Of a stretch of DNA of 64,000 nucleotides, positions 15,836 to 24,544 are shown one piece after another. Made by a program: the position numbers and the translations under genes. The notes below the pieces were generated by a model. The model did no database searches and was not told where the DNA came from. It saw only the letters and a program-made list of their open reading frames with translations. Each line of letters opens with the position of its first letter. The first letter of the stretch is position 1. Source of the DNA: Myxococcales bacterium. Lineage in GTDB: Bacteria > Myxococcota_A > Polyangia > Polyangiales > Polyangiaceae. Location of the stretch: assembly GCA_016720545.1 (NCBI GenBank), contig JADKKK010000034.1:372001-436000 (forward strand). Direction: 5' to 3'.

Positions 15836-16926
15836 GGGGCTTCGCCGACCGACACCGCGTAGTTCACCACGGCGGCGCGATCGTCCATCAGGTTCGCAGG
15901 CGGGTTCACTACGCCAGCGCTCGGGGTGTTGTCGATGATTACGTAGTACTGCCCCTTGGGCACGGGCACGGCGCGCGCGTACTCGGTGCCCTGGGTGAGC
16001 ACGTCGGCGAGCGTCGGAGGCTGCGCCAGGGGCCCATGCGACGGGTAGTCGAGGTAGAGCCGAAGAGACGCGTCACCGGCCGCCCGCGGTACGAGGAACA
16101 GATCGAGCTGCGGTGCCCCGTCGAGCTGCGCTCGGAGGAAGATCGCCTGCCCGTCGCCCGTCACCTCCAGGGGGCCGATGAAGTCGCGCTGGTTCTGGTG
16201 CACCTCCGTGCGCGAGTTCTCGAGCACCACGCGATCTTGTCCCCGCACGTTGAACGCGTGGAAAGGGCGCTTGCCGAGCTCGACGATGCCGAGCGACACG
16301 TCGTCGCTGCCGTCCTCGTCGTGGATCACCGTGAACCCCTCGTTCAGCTTGGAGGAGACCAGCTGGCGGCCGAAGGTCTCGCCGACCGGGTTCAGCGTGT
16401 TCAGGAAGCTCGCCGTGGTGCTCTCGATCTTGAGCACCTGGAAGCTCGACGAGACCACCTGACGCGGGCGGAAGTACGCGTACACGTCGCACTTGTCGGG
16501 GGCGACCAGGAAGTCTTGGTTGTACTGGACCGCGCCCTGCATCTGGAACGTGACCTTCTTGGACACGTTCGTGTAAGCGTACCCCTCGCCCTGAAACTCG
16601 ACGAAGAGGTCGCCGTTGGACATCTCTCGCTGCGCGCACGACCTGGGGTAAAATCGGCCGATCACGGGCGTGTCGTCGCTCAGCTTGAGCGGCGCGTTGT
16701 GCGAGGTCATCTGCTTGCAGAACTCGCTGAGGCCGGTCTGGAGCATCGACCGGCGCATCGACCGCGACGACGGCTCGTTCAGCGTCCCGCGGAAGCTGCA
16801 GACTCCGCAGGAGCCGCACCCGACGGTGGACAGCGCGAGGAGCGTGGGGAGCGTGAGGAGGGCGAGGGCTTTTCGCACGGAGGCTCGGGGGAATGCGGGG
16901 GGAACGAGGGCGGCGGGCGCCAGCAT
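15832..16926 (-). CDS. Lipoprotein of unknown function, first gene of the lepB operon
   Basis: The protein (364 aa) has a lipobox around STVGCGSC (Cys37) followed by a Cys cluster (CGSCGVC). The mature part is beta-rich with a few later Cys (EFCKQM, RSCAQRE, DKCDVYAYF), and contains hydrophilic repeats suggesting a beta-sandwich. No catalytic motif was recognised. Its TGA overlaps the lepB ATG (15835), so the two are translationally linked; it could be an abundant secreted client or an envelope component made with the peptidase. Only 42 bp separate its start from divergent gpsA. Confidence 0.78.
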   Translation of the reverse strand: MLAPAALVPPAFPRASVRKALALLTLPTLLALSTVGCGSCGVCSFRGTLNEPSSRSMRRSMLQTGLSEFCKQMTSHNAPLKLSDDTPVIGRFYPRSCAQREMSNGDLFVEFQGEGYAYTNVSKKVTFQMQGAVQYNQDFLVAPDKCDVYAYFRPRQVVSSSFQVLKIESTTASFLNTLNPVGETFGRQLVSSKLNEGFTVIHDEDGSDDVSLGIVELGKRPFHAFNVRGQDRVVLENSRTEVHQNQRDFIGPLEVTGDGQAIFLRAQLDGAPQLDLFLVPRAAGDASLRLYLDYPSHGPLAQPPTLADVLTQGTEYARAVPVPKGQYYVIIDNTPSAGVVNPPANLMDDRAAVVNYAVSVGEAP

Positions 16927-16954
16927 AGCGCTACTTCGCCCCCGACGATGCGTG

Positions 16955-16968
16955 TAGTGTGATGCCCC
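16955..16968 (+). promoter_or_regulatory. Leaderless-type -10 hexamer for gpsA
   Basis: TAGTGT at 16955-16960 lies 8 bases before the gpsA ATG at 16969, preceded by GCGTG. The same hexamer occurs before tatB. No Shine-Dalgarno-like purine run lies between it and the start. Confidence 0.5.
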
Positions 16969-17997
16969 ATGACGAGGTCGCTGAAGACGAGGGGCAAGGT
17001 CGCGGTGCTCGGCGGCGGCGCGTGGGGCACGGCCCTCGCGAAGGTGCTCGCCGACAAGGGCGACGAGGTCGCGATGTGGTGCCGGGCGGACGAGCTCGCT
17101 CGCCAGATCAACGCGACGCGGTCGAACCCGAAGTATTTACCGAGCGCGCAGCTGCCGCCGTGCCTCGTGGCGTCGAGCGACATGCGCGCGTGCCTCGAGG
17201 ACGCGACGCTCGTGCTCTTCGTGGCGCCGAGCCACGCCACTCGCGAGGTGGCGCGCCTCGCCGCGGACAGCCTCCCGGCGGGCGTGCCGATCGTGAGCGC
17301 GACCAAGGGCATCGAGAACGACACGCTCATGTTCGTCGACGAGATCCTCGAGGCCGAGCTTCCCGCCTCGGCGAGGGACCGCCTCGCGTTCCTCAGCGGC
17401 CCGAGCTTCGCGAAGGAGCTCGCCGCCGGCCTGCCGACCGGCGTCGTGATCGCGGCGAAGAACGACGCCATCCGCGAGAACGTGATGCGGCGCTTCCACG
17501 CGCCCCACATGCTCACTTACGCCAGCCGCGACGTCGCCGGGGTCGAGTGCGGCGGCGCACTGAAGAACGTGATCGCGATCGCCGCCGGCGCCGCAGAGGG
17601 CCTCGGGTTCGGGCACAACACCCGCGCGCTGCTCATCACGCGCGGCCTCGCGGAGATGGTGAAGCTCTCGCTGGCGCGCGGCGGCGACGCCCTCACCATC
17701 GCTGGGCTGGCGGGCATGGGCGACCTCGTCCTCACCTGCACCGGAGAGCTCTCGCGGAACAAGACCGTCGGCGTCGCGCTCGGCAAGGGCAAGCAGCTCC
17801 CGGACATCCTCGCGAGCCTGGGGCACGTCGCCGAGGGCGTGAAGACGACGAAGAGCGCCTACGATTTGTCCAAGAAGTTGGGCATCGACATGCCCATCGT
17901 GCGACAAGCGTACGCCGTGCTTTACGAGGACAAGCCCGCCGCTCAAGCCGTACGCGACTTGATGGCGCGCGAGCTCGGTCCAGAGTTCGACCCCTGA
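16969..17997 (+). CDS. gpsA: Glycerol-3-phosphate dehydrogenase [NAD(P)+]
   Basis: Makes sn-glycerol-3-phosphate from dihydroxyacetone phosphate for phospholipid synthesis. The 342-residue protein has the N-terminal Rossmann motif LGGGAWGTALA (about 14-24), the substrate-domain motif FLSGPSFAKELAAGLPTGVV, and the catalytic Lys at about 199 in CGGALKNVIAI. GMGDLVLTCTGELSRN and AEGVKTTKSAYDLSKKLG are conserved family segments. Length and order are typical. Cytoplasmic. It heads a plus-strand cluster and is followed after 7 bp by the PYPQQ gene. Confidence 0.98.
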   Translation: MTRSLKTRGKVAVLGGGAWGTALAKVLADKGDEVAMWCRADELARQINATRSNPKYLPSAQLPPCLVASSDMRACLEDATLVLFVAPSHATREVARLAADSLPAGVPIVSATKGIENDTLMFVDEILEAELPASARDRLAFLSGPSFAKELAAGLPTGVVIAAKNDAIRENVMRRFHAPHMLTYASRDVAGVECGGALKNVIAIAAGAAEGLGFGHNTRALLITRGLAEMVKLSLARGGDALTIAGLAGMGDLVLTCTGELSRNKTVGVALGKGKQLPDILASLGHVAEGVKTTKSAYDLSKKLGIDMPIVRQAYAVLYEDKPAAQAVRDLMARELGPEFDP

Positions 17998-18004
17998 GGC
18001 GCCC

Positions 18005-19282
18005 ATGACTCGCTCGCGTTCCGTGCTCTCCGTGGCCTCCCCTGCCAGCTCCGTCTCCCTGGTGCCGCCGGCCTCGGCGCACGGCGAGCTCGCCGCCCGG
18101 CCCCCCCTTCGGCGCGGATCGCTCGCGGCGCGCGTGGCGCGGGCCACCTTGGCGCTCGCGGCCGCGACGACCCTGGCGACCACGGCGGCCGCCCAGGTCC
18201 AGCCGCAGCCCCAGCCGTATCCCCAACAGCAGCCGTACCCGCAGCAGCCCTATCCGCAGCAGCCGTACCCGCAGCAGCCCTATCCGCAGCAGCCGTACCC
18301 GCAGCAGCCTTATCCGCAGCAACCTCAGCCGTATCCTCAGCAGTACCCGCAGCAGCCCTATCCCGGGCAGCAGCCTTATCCCCAGCAGCCGTACCCTCAG
18401 CAGTATCCCCAGCAGCCCGCGCCCAGCAGTCCGCGATCGGGCCCCCGCTCCGATGGGGAGTTCATGTTTCTGCTCGGCACCGGCGCGGCGTACGGCGTGG
18501 GCACGGGCATCGGCATCGACCTGCTGGCGATGAGCAAGCCCGATCCGGGGCTCGCCGTGATCGCGCCCATTGGGCTCGGCTTGGCGGTGCCGGCGGGCCT
18601 CTTCGCGGTCGACTACTACACCCCGTTCCACAAGGGCGTGCCGGCCACCATCTCCACCGGGCTCCTGCTGGGCGCCGTCGAGGGCGTGGCCATCAGCGGC
18701 ACGCAGTGGCAGCTCAGCTCCGACACCGGGCGCTGGAGCGCCGGCGGCTATGGCGCGCTCACCTTCCTGACGGCCACCGGCGGCGGCATCGGCGGCTACT
18801 TCTGGGGCGAGTACGCGCGCCCCGATCCGCGCACGCTGCTCTTCCTCAGCAGCGGCGCCGCCTGGGGCGCCCTCACCGGCACCGCGATCGGGCTCGGCGC
18901 GAGCTCCGGCGACTTTCCGCGCGCCGCGGACCCCGCCGCGATCCTCGGGCTCCTGCTCTACAACGGCGGCATCGCGGGTACCGGCGCGCTGTCGCTGCTC
19001 TGGCAGCCCACGTACGCCGCGATGAAGGGCATGTGGGCCGGCTACGCGATCGGCGCCCTCGCCGGCTGCTTGGTCTACCCGTTCTACATCGGCAGCGACG
19101 CCGACCCTCGCCACGGCCTCATCGCCAACGCGCTCGGCGGCCTTGGCGGCCTGGCGGTCGGCGCGGCCCTGACGTTCAACTCGCGCGACCCCGGACAGGC
19201 CACGTGGAAGCCCCCGTTCCACGTCGGCGTCGCGCCGGGCCAGGGCGGCGGCGCGACTCTGAGCGCGTTCGGCGAGTGGTGA
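18005..19282 (+). CDS. PYPQQ-repeat membrane protein of unknown function
   Basis: The protein (425 aa) has a long basic N-terminus and a hydrophobic segment (ATLALAAATTLATTAAAQ) that looks like a late signal peptide. Residues about 65-140 are a Pro/Gln/Tyr repeat (PYPQQ, about 15 copies). The C-terminal 280 residues have many Gly/Ala-rich hydrophobic stretches (GAAYGVGTGIGIDLLA, GLLLGAVEGVAISG), probably either several membrane helices or an outer-membrane beta structure. No family was recognised. Proteins with Pro/Gln-repeat heads are common in Myxococcota. It lies 7 bp after gpsA and 16 bp before the DTW gene, so all three may share a transcript. Confidence 0.75.
   Translation: MTRSRSVLSVASPASSVSLVPPASAHGELAARPPLRRGSLAARVARATLALAAATTLATTAAAQVQPQPQPYPQQQPYPQQPYPQQPYPQQPYPQQPYPQQPYPQQPQPYPQQYPQQPYPGQQPYPQQPYPQQYPQQPAPSSPRSGPRSDGEFMFLLGTGAAYGVGTGIGIDLLAMSKPDPGLAVIAPIGLGLAVPAGLFAVDYYTPFHKGVPATISTGLLLGAVEGVAISGTQWQLSSDTGRWSAGGYGALTFLTATGGGIGGYFWGEYARPDPRTLLFLSSGAAWGALTGTAIGLGASSGDFPRAADPAAILGLLLYNGGIAGTGALSLLWQPTYAAMKGMWAGYAIGALAGCLVYPFYIGSDADPRHGLIANALGGLGGLAVGAALTFNSRDPGQATWKPPFHVGVAPGQGGGATLSAFGEW
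18205..18420 (+). repeat. PYPQQ-encoding tandem repeats (15-bp unit)
   Basis: Repeated CCGTACCCGCAGCAG and CCCTATCCGCAGCAG units encode PYPQQ. The middle part alternates the two versions as a nearly perfect 30-bp array, and the flanks are imperfect. Confidence 0.85.
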
Positions 19283-19298
19283 GACACGGGGGCGGGTC

Positions 19299-20564
19299 GT
19301 GCCGTCGCCGGCGGCGTCGCTGGTCTTGGAGGCCTTCCCCGTGAGGCCGGAGGCGCGGGTCCCGGAGGGCGCGCCACGCGCCGTCTGCGCGCGCTGCGAC
19401 CGCCCGAGCCGCGTGTGCCTTTGCCGGCACCTCACGCCGCTCGCCACTCGGACCCGCGTGCTCCTCCTCCAGCACCCCCGCGAGCGCCGCAAGGCGATAG
19501 GCACCGCCAAGCTCGCCCACATGTGTCTGCCGAACAGCGAGCTGCGCGTCGGCGTGAGCTTCGAGGACGATCCCGTCGTGCGCGCGCGCATCGAGGACCC
19601 TGAGCGTCCCGCCCTGCTGCTCTACCCTGGCCCCAACGCGGGCTCGCTGGAGGCCCTGCGTGGCGAGGCCGCGCGGACGCTCGTCGTGCTCGACGGCACG
19701 TGGCCGCAGTCGAAGATCCTGCTGCGCGAGAACCCGTCGCTCGCGCGCCTGCCGCGGTACGCCTTCACGCCGGCGGCGCCCAGCGAGTACCGCATTCGCC
19801 GGGAGCCCGCGCGAGACTTCGTCTCGACGCTCGAGTCGCTCGCCCTCGCCCTCTCGCTCCTCGAGGGCGAGCCGGGCACCGAAGACCGCTTCCGCGCGCT
19901 GTACGAGCCTTTTCGCGCCATGGTCGACGTGCAGCTCGAGCACCAAGCCGCGCGCCCCTCGCCGCGGCGGAAGCGCCCCCGCTTCAAGAGCCGCGCGGCG
20001 AGGCTCTTCCCCGAGCTCGAAGCGGCCCGCGCGGAGGGCGATCTCGTGTGCATCGCCGCGGAGGCGAACGCCTGGCCCTATGCCTCCCGCACGAGCGCAG
20101 ACGCGCCCCATTATCCCGACGAGCTCGTCCACCTCGTCGCCGTGCGCCTCTCGACGGGCGAGCGGCTCGAGCGCGTGGTTCGCCCGACGAATCCGCTCGC
20201 CCCCACCACCGAGGCGCACACCTCCCTCTCGCGGGCGGAGCTCGAGGAGGGCGCACCGCTCGCGGAGCTCGTCACGGCCTGGTCGGCGTTCCTGCGACCG
20301 CGCGACGCGGTGTGCGCGTGGGGCCGCTTCTCGCTCGACCTCCTCGCGCGCGCCACGGGCGTCGCGCCCACGCGAACCATCGATCTGCGCGCCGCGGCGA
20401 AGCGCGCCGTCAACGGCAAGGTCGGCGCGATCGATGCGTTCCTCGGGTCGTTCGAGGGCGAACCGGCGAAGGTGGCGCCCGCAGGCCTCGCGCGGGCGGG
20501 CCGGCGCGCGGCGCAGGCCGTCGAGGTCACGAAGCGGCTCCTCGCGGGGCTCGACGAGCCGTAG
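19299..20564 (+). CDS. DTW-domain tRNA modification enzyme fused to a DnaQ-like domain
   Basis: The N-terminal 220 residues are a DTW domain. This family includes the tRNA-uridine aminocarboxypropyltransferases, which transfer a 3-amino-3-carboxypropyl group from S-adenosylmethionine. Evidence is the Cys cluster C30xxC33, C40xC42 and the signature LDGTWPQSK near residue 132. The C-terminal 180 residues (about 240-415) look by eye like a DEDDh exonuclease fold of the DnaQ/RNase T type: DELVHLVAVRLSTGERLERV, then RPTNPLAPTTEAHTSLSRAEL, then WGRFSLDLLARATG. The first acidic motif is AAEAN instead of DxE and the final HxAxxD is missing, so this part is probably inactive. Starts at GTG 19299. Confidence 0.8.
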   Translation: MPSPAASLVLEAFPVRPEARVPEGAPRAVCARCDRPSRVCLCRHLTPLATRTRVLLLQHPRERRKAIGTAKLAHMCLPNSELRVGVSFEDDPVVRARIEDPERPALLLYPGPNAGSLEALRGEAARTLVVLDGTWPQSKILLRENPSLARLPRYAFTPAAPSEYRIRREPARDFVSTLESLALALSLLEGEPGTEDRFRALYEPFRAMVDVQLEHQAARPSPRRKRPRFKSRAARLFPELEAARAEGDLVCIAAEANAWPYASRTSADAPHYPDELVHLVAVRLSTGERLERVVRPTNPLAPTTEAHTSLSRAELEEGAPLAELVTAWSAFLRPRDAVCAWGRFSLDLLARATGVAPTRTIDLRAAAKRAVNGKVGAIDAFLGSFEGEPAKVAPAGLARAGRRAAQAVEVTKRLLAGLDEP

Positions 20565-20603
20565 CTCCGCCACGCCAGCGGAGCGCAACAGGTTGCCGGG
20601 CTT

Positions 20604-20622
20604 TACGTGCATTCTGCACGTA
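20604..20622. repeat. Perfect 8-bp inverted repeat in a convergent intergenic region
   Basis: TACGTGCA and TGCACGTA arms are separated by TTC. The region is AT-richer than its surroundings and sits between two convergent genes (stops at 20564 and 20661). It could be a bidirectional terminator stem or a dimeric repressor site. No T-tract follows on either strand. Confidence 0.5.
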
Positions 20623-20660
20623 TACCGACACGACCCCGGCCGCCGACCGCGCGGAGGCCT

Positions 20661-21698
20661 CTACTTCGGGACGAGCTTGTAGGTGTACTTGACCGCGACC
20701 CCCGTGGCGCTCGCGGCGCAGGTGCCCGTGTGGAGGGCGCCGTCGAAGTCCGCGTCGGTGAACGTCGCGCTGCAGCCGCCGATGAAGTCGTCCGCGGCGA
20801 CGTCGTCGTCCCAGAGCTCGAGGGTGATCGGCGCCTTGAGATCGCGCGCGGGGACGCCCGCCAGCGCCACGAACGTCCAGGTCGGCGCGGTCGTGTCCGC
20901 CGCGAAGGCGCTCTGGCCCGTGCGGCCCCCCTGCGCGACCTTCACGTACGGATCGGGCAGACCCCCGCCGAGGTCCCACGCGGCCCCCGCCTTGTCGGTC
21001 GCGGGAACGGTCGCGCCGACCACCACGAGGTCGAAGGGACGAGATTGATCGGCGACGCACACCCCGGCCGTGCACGTGCGCCCCGGGCCGCACACGGAGC
21101 ACGCGTCCCCAGCCTTGCCGCAGGCCGTGACGGTGTTTCCGGGACTGCAGGTCGCGCCCGAGCAACAGCCCGTCGTGCACGTCGACTTGCACGACGCGCT
21201 GACGCACGTGCCGTTATCGCAGGCGCTCGCCGCCCCGCACTCGGCGCACGCCTGGCCCGCGCGCCCACACGACGCCGTCGTATCGCCGAACAGGCACGTC
21301 GTGCCTCGGCAGCAGCCGCTGCAGTTGTCGGGACCGCACGCGGTCGCGCGGCACTCGCGCTCGACGCAGTCGGTCGGGCCGGAGCAGCTCTCGCAGGCCG
21401 CGCCAGGCCGCCCGCACGCGGCGGGCGTCGCGCCCGAGAGGCACGACCCGTCGCGGCAGCACCCCGCGCAGTTGTTCGCGTTGCAGGCCAGCGCGCCGTC
21501 CGGCGTGACGACGGCGTCTGGAGTTGTGACGCCCCCGTCGGTCGGCCCAGCGTCGGCGCTGCCGGAGACGCCGCCGGGGTCCGGATCACTCCCGCAGCCA
21601 GGCGCAGCGGCGAGGGTGAGCAGGCCGAGGGAACCCGCAGCGAGCAGCGGGCGGAGAGAGCTCGAAGAGATGTGTCGCATGGGGGGCTCCAGGATCAC
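20661..21698 (-). CDS. Lipoprotein with three Cys-rich repeats and a C2-like domain
   Basis: The 345-residue lipoprotein has lipobox AAPGC at Cys35 when started from the GTG at 21698. That start lies 8 bases after a TACGTT hexamer, which favours it over the ATG at 21680. An Asp/Gly/Pro linker is followed by three repeats of about 45 residues with the pattern GCCxxxxCLxGxxxxxCGxxGxxCxxC. The C-terminal 120 residues (DLVVVGATVPATDKAGAAWD to YTYKLVPK) include DPYVKV and LELWDDDVAADDF, which resemble the calcium-binding loops of C2 domains. A surface-anchored binding protein is likely; the ligand is unknown. Confidence 0.8.
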   Translation of the reverse strand: MILEPPMRHISSSSLRPLLAAGSLGLLTLAAAPGCGSDPDPGGVSGSADAGPTDGGVTTPDAVVTPDGALACNANNCAGCCRDGSCLSGATPAACGRPGAACESCSGPTDCVERECRATACGPDNCSGCCRGTTCLFGDTTASCGRAGQACAECGAASACDNGTCVSASCKSTCTTGCCSGATCSPGNTVTACGKAGDACSVCGPGRTCTAGVCVADQSRPFDLVVVGATVPATDKAGAAWDLGGGLPDPYVKVAQGGRTGQSAFAADTTAPTWTFVALAGVPARDLKAPITLELWDDDVAADDFIGGCSATFTDADFDGALHTGTCAASATGVAVKYTYKLVPK

Positions 21699-21712
21699 GG
21701 GCGCGGAACGTA
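21699..21712 (-). promoter_or_regulatory. Leaderless-type -10 hexamer for the Cys-rich lipoprotein
   Basis: TACGTT (minus strand, 21712-21707) lies 8 bases before the GTG at 21698. It supports that start over the in-frame ATG 18 bases downstream. Confidence 0.45.
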
Positions 21713-21927
21713 CCCGAGCGGACGGTGATTGAGACGTCAGTCGGGCGGCGGCGGCGGCGGCGTGGTCACCGGGGCGCCCGAGTGCGCAGACGTGGCGGGC
21801 GTGTTCGTGCTCCCCTGGAAGGCTAGTCTAGCAGCGGTGTTCGTGCCCGCGCCTCTCGTTGGGCGTTTTTGCGGGTAGACCGCTTCGGAATGCGGCAAAA
21901 TGGCCGGGACTGCCCAAGAAAGAGACC

Positions 21928-23817
<1,890 letters not shown>

Positions 23818-23829
23818 CCGAGGCGCCTC

Positions 23830-24444
23830 GTGTTCTCGCTGGGGTCGCTCCTCACGCAGATCTTCTCGCGCGAGAAGAAGGCCGCCGCAGACGCGGCCCG
23901 CAGTCAACTCGTGGAACGCCTCGCGAGCCACGGCGAGCGCGCCTTCGCGGAGGTGGCGCGACGCATGGGCCTCGTGTGCGAGCCCGGGCCGTCTCTGCGG
24001 GGTGAGCTCCGCGGCGTCACGCTCGTCGTCTCCATCGCGGAGAACCGCGACGAGGGCCTCATGACCCGCTTCTCGGCGACCTCCAGCACCGCCCGCGCGG
24101 TGGCCCTCAACGTGCGCCCCAAGGCGCGCGGTCTCGAGGCGCTGCTGCGCCGCGGCGCGCCAGAGGCCGTCGGCGACGCGGAGTTCGACGCCACCTTCGA
24201 CCTCGCGTGCTCCGACGCTCCCGCCGCGCGCGCCGTGCTCGACGCCCGCGCCCGCGCGACGCTGCTCTCCCTGCCCGACCGCATGCCTTTGTATTTCGAC
24301 CACCGCGGCGACCCGCGGGGCGTGGAGCTCACCCTCGACGTGAGCGGGGTCGAGCTCGACCCGGACCGGCTCGTGTACCTGCTCGAGTGGCTGGTCGGAG
24401 TCGCGAGCGCCCAGCCCGAGGGCGAGGCGCCGTACCGCACGTGA
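23830..24444 (+). CDS. Conserved-looking protein of unknown function
   Basis: The 204-residue product starts at GTG 23830, 12 bp after the activator gene, so the two are likely cotranscribed. The N-terminus is a short amphipathic helix (FSLGSLLTQIFSREKKAAADAA) and the rest is a mixed alpha/beta protein without Cys motifs or membrane helices. It contains RGVTLVVSIAENRDEGLMTRFSA and VELTLDVSGVELDPDRLVYLLEWL. No family was recognised and no catalytic residues stand out. A role linked to the FHA activator is possible by position only. Confidence 0.75.
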   Translation: MFSLGSLLTQIFSREKKAAADAARSQLVERLASHGERAFAEVARRMGLVCEPGPSLRGELRGVTLVVSIAENRDEGLMTRFSATSSTARAVALNVRPKARGLEALLRRGAPEAVGDAEFDATFDLACSDAPAARAVLDARARATLLSLPDRMPLYFDHRGDPRGVELTLDVSGVELDPDRLVYLLEWLVGVASAQPEGEAPYRT

Positions 24445-24530
24445 AGCGCCGGCGGGCGAGGGGTGCGCGGGAGGCTTCGGCCACGGCACCGACGTGTGCG
24501 CGTACGCGGCCGCCCGACCGGCACATCGTG

Positions 24531-24544
24531 TATAAGCTCCGCCC
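24531..24544 (+). promoter_or_regulatory. Leaderless-type -10 hexamer for glyS
   Basis: TATAAG at 24531-24536 lies 8 bases before the glyS ATG (24545). It is the best match to the bacterial -10 consensus in the window and stands out in GC-rich sequence. Confidence 0.55.
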
